Of a stretch of 64,000 bases of DNA, positions 37,024 through 45,525 are shown piece by piece. The translations under genes were made by a program, and so were the position numbers. The notes beneath the pieces were generated by a model. The model was given only the letters and a program-made list of their open reading frames with translations. It had not been told where the DNA came from and made no database searches. The stretch's first letter is position 1. Each line of letters opens with the position of its first letter. Source of the stretch: Psychrobacter sp. bablab_jr014 (GTDB lineage: Bacteria > Pseudomonadota > Gammaproteobacteria > Pseudomonadales > Moraxellaceae); the NCBI RefSeq assembly GCF_016464015.1, contig NZ_JACDXT010000049.1:1-64000 (forward strand), written 5' to 3'.

Positions 37024-38136
37024 ATGTCACTACGCCGTTTATTTATCAAGCTATCAACCAGTTTGCAAGATAAGCTGAGAACGCATACACATCTGTTCGT
37101 ATCTCTTGGATTACTAAGTGTACTTCCAGTACCAATGGGCGCGCATGCAGAGGTGGCATTTTCTTACAATGACTGGCAAGTGGCGTGTGACAATACATTG
37201 ACCTGTCGTCTGGCGGGCTACCAATCAGAGAACAATGGCGGAATGCCTGTCTCAGTACTGCTAACCCGTAAAGCGGGCAAAAATGCAGTTACAACAGGTC
37301 AGGTAAAATTAGGCGGTACCAAAGACAGCTCGGCAAAAGCTTTGATGCAGTTGGGCAATCGCCACCGTATTACCATGCGTTTAAATGGTAAAGATATGGG
37401 CGAGCTGCGCCCCACTGATGAATCTGGGGCATCTGAGCTAACCCGCACGCAAGTCGATGCCCTAGTCAAAGCGCTACGCGGCTCAAGCACCATTGAGTTT
37501 GTGTTTCGCAACTCTCGCTGGCAGCTGTCAGACAAAGGCGCGAATGCCGTTATGCTAAAGGCCGACGATGCGCAAGGGCGGGTGGGCACCAACAGCGCTT
37601 TTATTAACCCCAATGCCAATACCAGTAGCAATAATGTATTGTCACCACGCGCCACACCTGTATTGCATCAAGTCAAACCGAGTGGTAAAGACAATACCCG
37701 CAAATTTAGTATCAAAACCGCAGAGCTTGCGCGTATTATCAAAAATGGGACAAAAAACGCCGATGACACCTGTCCCAACCTTATGGACGACAGTGCTTGG
37801 CGCATCAATCGTCTGAACAGTCAGCAGCTTTTGGTACAGCACAGCTGCTGGTTGGGCGCGTACAACGCAGGTACGGGCATGTGGGTGATTAATGACAGCA
37901 AGCCCTATCAGCCTGTGATGGTGACAGACGCTGCTACCAGCTACGATGCAGGCGTCATCAGCGCTGACCAAAAAGGGCGCGGTATTGGTGATTGCTACTC
38001 AAGCACTCAGTGGGTTTGGACAGGCCAGCGCTTTGAAAAAAGCTATGAGTCCAGTACAGGAATGTGCCGATTGGTTGAGGCGGGCGGGGCATGGGATTTA
38101 CCAACCTTTGTGACGCAAGTAAACAGCATGCCGTAA
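37024..38136 (+). CDS. DUF1176 secreted protein, probably iron-regulated
   Basis: A 370-residue exported protein. A signal peptide ends in MGAHA (cleavage about residue 42), followed by the typical DUF1176 opening FSYNDWQVACDNTLTCRLAGY. Paired cysteines (C in CDNTLTC, DTCPN, HSCW, GDCYS, TGMCR) suggest periplasmic disulfides. The family has no established function. The ATG at 37024 is chosen because AAGGA at 37014-37018 is well spaced for it, whereas the ATG at 37018 lies inside that site. A Fur box precedes it. Single gene. Confidence 0.85.
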   Translation: MSLRRLFIKLSTSLQDKLRTHTHLFVSLGLLSVLPVPMGAHAEVAFSYNDWQVACDNTLTCRLAGYQSENNGGMPVSVLLTRKAGKNAVTTGQVKLGGTKDSSAKALMQLGNRHRITMRLNGKDMGELRPTDESGASELTRTQVDALVKALRGSSTIEFVFRNSRWQLSDKGANAVMLKADDAQGRVGTNSAFINPNANTSSNNVLSPRATPVLHQVKPSGKDNTRKFSIKTAELARIIKNGTKNADDTCPNLMDDSAWRINRLNSQQLLVQHSCWLGAYNAGTGMWVINDSKPYQPVMVTDAATSYDAGVISADQKGRGIGDCYSSTQWVWTGQRFEKSYESSTGMCRLVEAGGAWDLPTFVTQVNSMP

Positions 38137-38650
38137 GTCATTGCTTTATTAAAGTTTATTTTTATTATTATCACAGCCACTGGTTTTTTAGTACGCAATT
38201 GTTTAATTCATCTTACGCTTTATACGCTGATTTAAAAAAATTAAATAAATACATGCCCATCTTAATTCTGCTGTGATATACTCCCTCGCCATGTTCAAGG
38301 GCATGCCCAATTTGGCTGCTTTGAACAGGAATTATGAGATTGATAACATCGCCTGCGATTTTGGGTCTAGGATGACCGTGAGTAATTGTTGCCGATGATT
38401 TTGTGTTCTTAAATAGTTCTATTATTTTTGACTCATATCTTATCTAGCCTGCTATACATTTATAGCTTTGAGACTGCGCACAGCGCACCATTACAGATAA
38501 GACACTCGGCACTACCACCAAAATACGTGATGATACACCAACTCTAGGCGCAAGCATGATGCAGATGGCCTAGCGTTGTTGCCATGCGGTTATCAGTGGT
38601 AGGCATTCGGCTATTGAATGTACAGTAGCCTATACTACCCAAGGATACTC
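38137..38650. other. Long leader region before the RhlE-type helicase gene
   Basis: No gene seen over 514 bp. It holds the hairpin TGTTCAA (38292-38298) with TTGAACA (38321-38327), next to the palindrome GGGCATGCCC (38299-38308). DEAD-box helicase genes often have long structured cold-responsive leaders, which this could be. Confidence 0.4.
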
Positions 38651-40288
38651 ATGACTGATATTTTATCGACCATCGCAGCACAAAACGGCATTCACATTGA
38701 CGCCGACACTTCTACTGAAAATAACGCCCCTACGCAACACCAAGACACCCAATCTGACGAAAACGGCATCACCTTTACCGACCTAAACCTTGCCAAGCCA
38801 ATTCTTGCCGCGCTAGCACGCAGTGGCTACGAGCGCCCAACGCCTATCCAAGCCCAAGCGATTCCATTTGCGCTAGCAGGTCGCGACCTATTGCTATCGG
38901 CACAGACAGGTAGTGGTAAAACAGCGTCTTTCGTATTGCCTTTGCTTGATAAGCTTAGCCGCTCAACCACGTTTGATAAAAACATTAAAGCATTGATTCT
39001 AGCGCCGACGCGTGAACTTGCTCAGCAGGTACATGACAACGTACGCAACTACTCAAAAGAGATGCGTGGCTTGTTCGCGGTGCCTTTGGTTGGTGGCGCG
39101 CCGTACAACGGTCAGATTAATGCCCTACGTAAAGGCGTACAGGTCGTGGTTGCGACCCCAGGCCGTTTGCTTGACCACATCAATGCAGGCCGCGTGGATT
39201 TGTCTCACCTTGAAGTCTTGGTCTTAGACGAAGCGGATCGTATGCTGGATATGGGCTTTGCCGATGACATCAACGACATCCTAAAAGCCGCGCCTGCAGA
39301 CCGTCAAACCATCATGTGTTCAGCGACTTGGGATGGCCCTGTCGGTAACATCGCAGCAAGCTTTACCAAAAATCCTGAGCGCGTGTCTATCAAGGTAGAA
39401 TCAGCGCATATCGATGAAACCGCGTACTACTGTGACGACTTTGACCACAAAAACAAAATCTTGGACAAAGTGATTTGCCAGCAAGACGTGGATCAAATCA
39501 TTATCTTTGCCGCGACCAAGCGCAGCACAGAAAAATTGGCACAATCATTGATTGACGATGGTCACAAAGCAAACTTCTTACACGGTGATTTGCCACAAGG
39601 CAAGCGCAACCGCATCTTGCAAGACGTGCGTAAAGGTAAATGCAAAATCCTAGTCGCAACCGACGTTGCTGCGCGTGGTCTGGACGTGCCAGCCTTGTCA
39701 CACGTGATTAACTATGACTTGCCACGTCAAACCGAAGACTACGTACACCGTATCGGTCGCTGTGGTCGCGCAGGTCGTAGCGGCGTTGCTGTCAACCTAT
39801 GCAGCATGGATGACCGTCCACAATTGGCAGCCATCAACCGCTACCTAAAACGCCACATGCCTATCGCTGAAATCGAAGGCCTGGAGCCAACCAAAACCTA
39901 CACGCCAAAAGAAAACAAAGGCCGTGGTCGCGGTCGTGGCCGTGGTCGCTCAAACGCAAGCGGCGCGGGTCGTGGTCGTAGCGCAGGCGGCTACCGCGGC
40001 GAAGGTCGTGGTGAGGGCGAATACCAAGGTGGCAACCGTCGTAGCGAAAACAAATCTCATGACGGCAAGCCTTTTGAAAACAAGCGTTCGGGCAAGCGTT
40101 TTGGTGAAGACAAGCCACGTACTGGTAAGCCAGCAGGCAAGCCCTACAAAGGCAAATCAAGCCGTCCAAGCCGTGATGACGCGCGTCCATCGTCTTCGCG
40201 TCCAAACAATCGCTTTGGCGGTAACAAGTCAGGCGCAGGTCGTGGTCGCGGCGGTAACGCTGGCGGTCGTGGCAAAAACGGCGCATAA
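38651..40288 (+). CDS. rhlE: DEAD-box RNA helicase, RhlE-like
   Basis: A 545-residue ATP-dependent RNA helicase. All motifs are visible: Q-motif region RPTPIQAQAIP, motif I AQTGSGKT, Ia PTRELAQQ, II DEADRMLDMGF, III SAT, V ATDVAARGLDVP and VI HRIGRCGRAGRSG. The C-terminal ~110 residues are a low-complexity RG-rich basic tail (NKGRGRGRGRGRSN and later repeats), typical of RNA-binding tails in cold-adapted bacteria. The ATG at 38651 has AAGGA upstream; an upstream in-frame start at 38618 has none. Likely roles are ribosome assembly or RNA turnover. Confidence 0.92.
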   Translation: MTDILSTIAAQNGIHIDADTSTENNAPTQHQDTQSDENGITFTDLNLAKPILAALARSGYERPTPIQAQAIPFALAGRDLLLSAQTGSGKTASFVLPLLDKLSRSTTFDKNIKALILAPTRELAQQVHDNVRNYSKEMRGLFAVPLVGGAPYNGQINALRKGVQVVVATPGRLLDHINAGRVDLSHLEVLVLDEADRMLDMGFADDINDILKAAPADRQTIMCSATWDGPVGNIAASFTKNPERVSIKVESAHIDETAYYCDDFDHKNKILDKVICQQDVDQIIIFAATKRSTEKLAQSLIDDGHKANFLHGDLPQGKRNRILQDVRKGKCKILVATDVAARGLDVPALSHVINYDLPRQTEDYVHRIGRCGRAGRSGVAVNLCSMDDRPQLAAINRYLKRHMPIAEIEGLEPTKTYTPKENKGRGRGRGRGRSNASGAGRGRSAGGYRGEGRGEGEYQGGNRRSENKSHDGKPFENKRSGKRFGEDKPRTGKPAGKPYKGKSSRPSRDDARPSSSRPNNRFGGNKSGAGRGRGGNAGGRGKNGA

Positions 40289-40303
40289 TATGCCAAGTAC
40301 ATA

Positions 40304-40479
40304 TTAGGGCGTAGCATCATTTAGACAGCGAGGCTTAAAGTGAGATAAATCGTAGTCAAACAAGGAAAAAATCACAGAGAATATGGGTATATTCACAAGG
40401 TTTTTGACGCTGTTTGGCAAGATTTCGCCAGTTTAAGACCGCTAAATTCTTGAATGGGCTAATTGATGACACGCCCTAA
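40304..40479. mobile_element. MITE-like element with TTAGGGCGT ends (176 bp)
   Basis: The left end begins TTAGGGCGTAGCATCATTTA, and the reverse complement of the right end begins TTAGGGCGTGTCATCAATTA, an imperfect 24-bp terminal inverted repeat. The interior has no open frame. It is related to the shorter element at 34055-34105. Both are probably non-autonomous relics of one transposon family. Confidence 0.7.
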
Positions 40480-40491
40480 AATAAGCAGTTT

Positions 40492-40527
40492 AAAAAAGCC
40501 AAACGCAATGCGGTTTGGCTTTTTTTA
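40492..40527 (+). terminator. Terminator downstream of rhlE
   Basis: AAAAAAGCCAAAC pairs with GTTTGGCTTTTTTT, strong and bidirectional in form. Confidence 0.9.
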
Positions 40528-40632
40528 TGAGCCTATTTTTTATCGTAACGGTTTCATTAACAATGGTTCATCGTAAACACTGATAGTAAAAACAGAACGT
40601 CTATGACAAGACGACAGTAACAAGGAGCGTGT

Positions 40633-41865
40633 ATGAGCGTGAGCATCGACAGCGTGCCATTGGCTTTTGGCATTATTATGGGCATTATTGGCTTGGTGTT
40701 TTATACCCAAAGTTTGCCGCACCGATTTTGGCGGCGTTTTTATGCGCTGTTGCCTGGTATCGTGCTGTGCTGCTTTATCCCTGCGTTTTTAAACAGTATG
40801 GGGCTGTTCGCGGACGGTATTGGGTCGCAGATTTATGCCTTTAGTGCAGGGTATTTGCTGCCAGCCAGTTTGCTGCTGATGACTTTGTCGATGGATGTGC
40901 CCAAGCTCTTGGGGCTTGGTTGGCGAGCGCTGGCGATGTTCTTTGCAGCGAGTCTTGCCATTATTGTCAGTGGCCCAATCAGTTTGTATTTGTCCAAACA
41001 AGTTGCGCCTGAGATGTTCGCTGATGACACGCTGTGGCGCGGGTTTTCTGCGGTGGCAGGCAGCTGGATTGGTGGAGCGGCGAACCAAGCGGCGATGAAA
41101 GAGCTGTTCGGCGTCAGTGATGACTTGTTTGGGGTGATGATTTTGGTAGATGCCACCAATGCGTCGTTATGGCTGTTTGTGATTTTGCTGCTTGCCAAGC
41201 ACGCCCGCAAAATTGATAAGTGGCTTAAAGCCGATACCAGTAGTATTGATAAGCTGATTGTGACCGCACAAAACTATGAGCAGGCGCACGAGCGACCCGC
41301 CAAGCTAAACGACTTGATGGTGATGTTTGGACTGTGCTTTTTTGTGGTGGGGGTCGCGCATTGGCTTGGTGATGTGATTGCTGCGCAGTTTGCGCCTTAT
41401 GCGTGGGCAGTGCAATACAGTCTTGCCAGCGCGTTTTTTTGGATGGTGGTGATTATTACGTTGATAGGCGTGCTGTTTTCATTCACACGCGTGCGCCGCC
41501 TTGACCATGTGGGCGCATCGAAAATGGGTACGGTGTTTATCTTTGTCTTGATTGCAGCGATTGGTATGCAGATTAATTTGGCAGGCGTGATGTCGCAGTG
41601 GCGCTTGCTGCTCGTGGGTTTACTTTGGATGAGTCTGCATGTGCTAATCATTTTTATCGTGGCCAAGCTGATTCGTGCGCCGTTTTTCTTTTTGTGTGTC
41701 GGTTCAAACGCCAATACGGGCGGGGCATCGTCAGCACCCATCGTTGCCACCGCCTTTCACCCTGCGCTTGCTCCTGTCGGGGTGTTTTTGGGCATTTTGG
41801 GCTATGCGGTCGGCACGATTGGCGGCTATGTCAGCACTCAGCTAATGCGCTTGGTGGTGGGGTAG
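40633..41865 (+). CDS. DUF819 membrane protein (putative transporter)
   Basis: A 410-residue integral membrane protein with about ten hydrophobic segments. Landmarks of DUF819 (YjcL-like) are AGSWIGGAANQAAMKELFGVSDD, LVDATNASLWLF and VGSNANTGGASSAPIVATAFHPALAPVGVFLGILGYAVGT. Internal similarity of the two Gly-rich halves suggests an inverted-repeat transporter fold. The substrate is unknown. AAGGAGCGT precedes the ATG. Confidence 0.85.
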   Translation: MSVSIDSVPLAFGIIMGIIGLVFYTQSLPHRFWRRFYALLPGIVLCCFIPAFLNSMGLFADGIGSQIYAFSAGYLLPASLLLMTLSMDVPKLLGLGWRALAMFFAASLAIIVSGPISLYLSKQVAPEMFADDTLWRGFSAVAGSWIGGAANQAAMKELFGVSDDLFGVMILVDATNASLWLFVILLLAKHARKIDKWLKADTSSIDKLIVTAQNYEQAHERPAKLNDLMVMFGLCFFVVGVAHWLGDVIAAQFAPYAWAVQYSLASAFFWMVVIITLIGVLFSFTRVRRLDHVGASKMGTVFIFVLIAAIGMQINLAGVMSQWRLLLVGLLWMSLHVLIIFIVAKLIRAPFFFLCVGSNANTGGASSAPIVATAFHPALAPVGVFLGILGYAVGTIGGYVSTQLMRLVVG

Positions 41866-41883
41866 CGTCTCCCTTAAGTAATG

Positions 41884-41918
41884 AAAAAAAGCGGTCATCG
41901 ATAGTAACCGCTTTTTTA
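41884..41918 (+). terminator. Terminator of the DUF819 gene
   Basis: AAAAGCGGT pairs with AACCGCTTTTTT. Confidence 0.88.
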
Positions 41919-41925
41919 TTGGTTC

Positions 41926-42062
41926 TATATGAGCGCGGCTGGTCAGAGATACTCTCTGATGACAGTTTAAAATCCGATAAAGTCCATACCAACGGCGCAG
42001 GCTACCGCCAGTTTGCTGAAGGGCTGTATGACTATTTAAAAGACAAGCACATCGCGCGCTGA
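41926..42062 (+). pseudogene. C-terminal fragment of an SGNH/GDSL hydrolase
   Basis: The frame ending at 42062 encodes YERGWSEILSDDSLKSDK then VHTNGAGYRQFAEGLYDYLK. The H-T-N-xx-GY-R segment is the block V end (catalytic Asp/His region) of SGNH arylesterases of the TesA type. Nothing of the N-terminal two thirds is present; the upstream codons belong to another frame of the DUF819 gene. It is a decayed remnant at the border of the retron island. Confidence 0.7.
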
Positions 42063-42080
42063 CGGGCGATGTGCTTGTCT
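42041..42080 (-). terminator. Terminator of the retron operon
   Basis: A perfect 15-bp stem (42041-42055 with 42066-42080) lies 39 bp past the reverse transcriptase stop. On the minus strand it ends in TCTTTT. It overlaps the end of the hydrolase remnant. Confidence 0.8.
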
Positions 42081-42118
42081 TAGCATCAGACTTTTAACCA
42101 CTAATGTTTAATCAACCA

Positions 42119-43456
42119 TTAAGCAGGCGTCGCCTTTGCTAGCGCCTCAAGCTGCTCAAGATAGCGCCGTCCCAGCTCGGGCTCTGCCGAGGCAATCCAC
42201 GCGGCGTACCCTGATAAGGTAGCCAGACTTTCGCCGTCATGTAGCGGCTTTCCTGCTTGTAGATTATGAATGGCGGCGCGCAGCATACGTTTGATACGCC
42301 GAGGTACACGCGGTGCGCCCTCGCCATTGACCACCATTCCTGTGACGTTTTGCTGCTGTCCTGTGCATACGATGCTGGTCTTGTCGGTATTTAATACAAA
42401 CCCTTCTTCTTTAACAATTTTATAGACCGAACCGAGCAACAGCCCAATCATGGCATTTTGCGCATCGCTGTCGGCAGCACTGCTACTTGGGAGGCTAAAG
42501 GTCAAGTCATCGGCATAGCGGCTGTAACGCAGACCATGCTTATCCGCAAGTCCCGTCAAGCGTCTGTCCATATTGACGCAGACGATGTTTGACAGCGCAG
42601 GGCTGGTCGGCGCGCCTTGCGGCAAGGCTCTGTCAGCCAGTGCCACATAATAAGTGACGCCGTTTTGTTGCACCATCTGCCGTGGCGATTCGCTGCATAA
42701 TAACGCAAGCAACGTGGCGATAGATTCAGGGTAGCCCGCCTGCCGAAACACGCCTTTGGCACGTCGCCAATGAATGGTGGGGAAGAAGTCTTTTAAATCA
42801 AGCTTAATCAATACCGCGCTGTCACTGTGCACCTCAGCATTGGTAACGATAGAGCGCCCACTGACAAAGCCATGCGCCGCGCCGTGTGTTGGCAGCTGCT
42901 CTAAGATATGGTGCAGTATCCAGCGCTGCGCGGTCTTAAGCGTTGGGATAGGCGACCAAATCTCACGCGTTCCGCCACGGCGTTTTTGAATACTAAAATG
43001 GGTGTAGGGCACATGGGTCGCCACTTCGCGCTGATAGCACAAGCCTTTAAGCTGCGCAATGCTTAGATTTAGTGCTGCTGCCAGCTCTTTTGGTTGGGTC
43101 AAGACGGGCAGCTGATTACTGACGCGGCGGCGCTCGCCATCGGTCACGTCCCATTTGTCCGCGCTGTGGTCATCCGACCAGTAGATATGGCGACCCAGAT
43201 AGACGATATGCTGTGACTTATACGCTTGCCATGCGTCTTTTTTGAGCTTTTTTTCTTCAGCGGCTTCTTTTTTGAGCATCGCTTTGTAGCGCTGGCGCTC
43301 CGCCTTACTCATGTCATCAATCGGGCGACGTTCAACCAAAAAGCCCTGTGTCACTAATTGCTGCTGTACGTACTGATAGCGCCCGCCTGCCTGCTCGATG
43401 TCTTGCCAAAGGGTTTGCCAATGTTCTCTTAAATTTTGTGTGCTGGTGCTGCTCAT
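42119..43456 (-). CDS. Retron-type reverse transcriptase
   Basis: A 445-residue reverse transcriptase. Retron hallmarks are NAEVH at 206-210 (the NAxxH motif), the catalytic LDLKDFF at 219-225, LPQGAPTSPALSN at 278-290, YADD at 314-317, GFVLNTDKT at 352-360 and VTG at 371-373. Together NAxxH and VTG separate retron RTs from group II intron RTs. The N-terminal ~115 residues are an extra charged region with a Lys/Glu-rich helix (about 50-78). It is last of four genes, 3 bp after the SWIM gene, so there is no room for an RNA directly upstream. The likely msr-msd lies upstream of the whole operon, at 56502-56748 on the other strand. Confidence 0.93.
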   Translation of the reverse strand: MSSTSTQNLREHWQTLWQDIEQAGGRYQYVQQQLVTQGFLVERRPIDDMSKAERQRYKAMLKKEAAEEKKLKKDAWQAYKSQHIVYLGRHIYWSDDHSADKWDVTDGERRRVSNQLPVLTQPKELAAALNLSIAQLKGLCYQREVATHVPYTHFSIQKRRGGTREIWSPIPTLKTAQRWILHHILEQLPTHGAAHGFVSGRSIVTNAEVHSDSAVLIKLDLKDFFPTIHWRRAKGVFRQAGYPESIATLLALLCSESPRQMVQQNGVTYYVALADRALPQGAPTSPALSNIVCVNMDRRLTGLADKHGLRYSRYADDLTFSLPSSSAADSDAQNAMIGLLLGSVYKIVKEEGFVLNTDKTSIVCTGQQQNVTGMVVNGEGAPRVPRRIKRMLRAAIHNLQAGKPLHDGESLATLSGYAAWIASAEPELGRRYLEQLEALAKATPA

Positions 43457-43459
43457 CGG

Positions 43460-45523
43460 TTAGATTCCTTTGTCTTCAATATAGCCTTTGGCTTGTAAAC
43501 GCTGGGCGTGCTGCATCATGGCATCCATCGCTTGCTGCGCGGTGTTAAAGCAGATTTTTTGGCGGCGGGTATTGCCGTTTTGCTCGCGCTCAATGAGTAA
43601 GGTGCGCTCATGTACCGACAGTTGGGTGCTGTGGGTTTGCATATGGTTATTTGCGTTAATCGGCATGCTGGGCGCGGTCAAATCCCAAATGTTGGCGCTG
43701 GTTGTGTTTGGTGTATTTTTTCTTAGCGCGTTGTTTTGTGGGGTTTGCGCTTGTTCATTATTCGGCACAGCCAAGCGCTTGTTAAAAATACGCGTGCGCG
43801 GGGCGTTGACTGCGCGTGCGGTATGCTGATACAGGCGCAGGGCAATCAGGTGCGCGCACGGTCCGTGGCTCAGGCGATGTTGTAAATACTGCGGGCAGCT
43901 GCATTCGGCTTTTTTGACCAAGCCATCGTGCCCAAGCGTCAGCTGGCTGTGGTAGCTGCGTCTGTCAGCGGCGACCTCGATATCCGCGCTGATCATGACA
44001 TCGTCAGGCAGGACGCTTTTGACACTGACATGATGAAACGATTTGGGCTGGGCTAAAATGGCAAACGCCTGCTTTTCGGCATCGTTGTGATACGCGAACT
44101 GCGCCATGTCCAGTGGTGTCTGCGTCAATGGACGATAGTGGTAACGCTGGCTGGGCATATCATAGCGCACCAGTCCTTGCTGGGCGGCGCTGATGAGTGC
44201 GGCGTGGCATTCGCTGGCACTGAGTGCGTTATCTTTGGCGGCGCATAAGTCCTCTAACGTCTTTGGTGCGTCTTGTAGTGTTTGAACAATATGGGCAATC
44301 GTCTCTTGCTGGCTGCTCGTTTGCGTGCCGAGTGGTCGCTTGGGCAACAGCAAATCAAAATTCAGCGCCTGCGACCAGTTGTCTTTATTAAAGCCTGTCA
44401 TGGCAAAGGTAAAGCTAAACCCATCACCAGCAATCACCCAATAGCTGGGCATCCCTTGCCCCAAGATATGTACGGTCACGTCCTTAGCATACGGCAATAG
44501 ACGCTTTAATAAGCTCAAACGGCGACGACCCCACAGACGTATCATTTTTGCTTCGCTGCCGCCATAGGGTTTCGCCTGTCCGAGCTGGCAATTTACACTG
44601 ATATTAAACGGCTCAAGCAGCATTACTGGCGGCTGGTTGGGGGTTAATTCAATGATTAGTCCGCGCCGCTTGCCTTTGATGTCCGCGTGCATCCGCAATT
44701 CAAACAGCACGTTATATAAGGCGATGGGGTCAAGGGCGATGCTGTCCATCGGCAGTTGGGCGGCGGCTTGGATTTGCAGCAGTCCGCGTATCCAGCGGCT
44801 TGGCACATGGATGCGCTTTTCAATGACGGTATCATCAGACGAGTCTGCGCTTTGAGCTACTGCTTCGGTATTGTCTGTTTCACTGGCTGGCGCGCTTGAA
44901 TGGCGGCTAAATTGTAGTGCGTCTTGTCCAATGCTCAGCTTGGGCGCTTGGCTGTCGTCAATACGGGCAAGGGTAAGGGCTAAGGCGTCGCTATAGTCAA
45001 TGCTGGTTGTGCCGTAAGTGCTGGCGCTGTCGGTTGCAAACAGACTGTGCGCTAGGGTGAGCTGTGCGTAGCAGCCTTCATCGCGCCCAAACACCTCAAA
45101 GCTGACACCATCAGGATTTACCTCGATAATGGGATCTAGGATGCAGTACGCCAGCGGGTCATTGTGCAGCAGCCAATTAAAATAATCGCGCTGGGCGGTA
45201 AATAGGTTTTTGTTGCGGTTTTGCCGCCGCATTTGGCTAAAGACAGCGTAAGCAGCGCGGTCTTTGGGTACATAGCGATAGTCACTCTTAACCACATCAA
45301 ACAGCGCAAGTAAGCTGTCACGAAACAGTAGCGGCTGGGTGACCACGCCGTCAAAACTTACCGCATCGCGGCGCAGGTCGGTAAACAGCGCTACGTGCTG
45401 CTGATGCGCCTCAGTTGGTGTGACGTGGCTGACATTGGCATAGTCCAGCGACATTGGTGTGCCGCGCTCGTTTTCTTGAGTGCTGTCGGTGCGCTCTGTG
45501 GGTAGGGGATGATTGGTGCTCAT
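43460..45523 (-). CDS. SWIM zinc-finger protein with WGR-like C-terminus, retron accessory
   Basis: A 687-residue protein. The SWIM finger, C-x-C-xn-C-x-H, is C541-S-C543 with C556-A-H558 (AECSCPQYLQHRLSHGPCAH). SWIM fingers bind DNA or proteins. The last ~55 residues, from VHERTLLIEREQNGNTRRQ to KGYIED, resemble the WGR domain known from PARPs, but the Trp-Gly-Arg itself is not intact. The N-terminal 500 residues match no family I can name. Its start lies 2 bp after the stop of the giant HEAT gene, with AGGAGA upstream, so the two are coupled. Confidence 0.85.
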   Translation of the reverse strand: MSTNHPLPTERTDSTQENERGTPMSLDYANVSHVTPTEAHQQHVALFTDLRRDAVSFDGVVTQPLLFRDSLLALFDVVKSDYRYVPKDRAAYAVFSQMRRQNRNKNLFTAQRDYFNWLLHNDPLAYCILDPIIEVNPDGVSFEVFGRDEGCYAQLTLAHSLFATDSASTYGTTSIDYSDALALTLARIDDSQAPKLSIGQDALQFSRHSSAPASETDNTEAVAQSADSSDDTVIEKRIHVPSRWIRGLLQIQAAAQLPMDSIALDPIALYNVLFELRMHADIKGKRRGLIIELTPNQPPVMLLEPFNISVNCQLGQAKPYGGSEAKMIRLWGRRRLSLLKRLLPYAKDVTVHILGQGMPSYWVIAGDGFSFTFAMTGFNKDNWSQALNFDLLLPKRPLGTQTSSQQETIAHIVQTLQDAPKTLEDLCAAKDNALSASECHAALISAAQQGLVRYDMPSQRYHYRPLTQTPLDMAQFAYHNDAEKQAFAILAQPKSFHHVSVKSVLPDDVMISADIEVAADRRSYHSQLTLGHDGLVKKAECSCPQYLQHRLSHGPCAHLIALRLYQHTARAVNAPRTRIFNKRLAVPNNEQAQTPQNNALRKNTPNTTSANIWDLTAPSMPINANNHMQTHSTQLSVHERTLLIEREQNGNTRRQKICFNTAQQAMDAMMQHAQRLQAKGYIEDKGI

Positions 45524-45525
45524 GA

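Noticed and set aside
39861-40307. Long frames on both strands over the RG-rich tail of the RhlE gene
   Set aside because: They are low-complexity shadows of the repeated Gly-Arg codons.
41598-41925. N-terminal part of the frame ending at 42062
   Set aside because: It is an out-of-frame reading of the DUF819 gene; only the part after the DUF819 terminator resembles an SGNH hydrolase.
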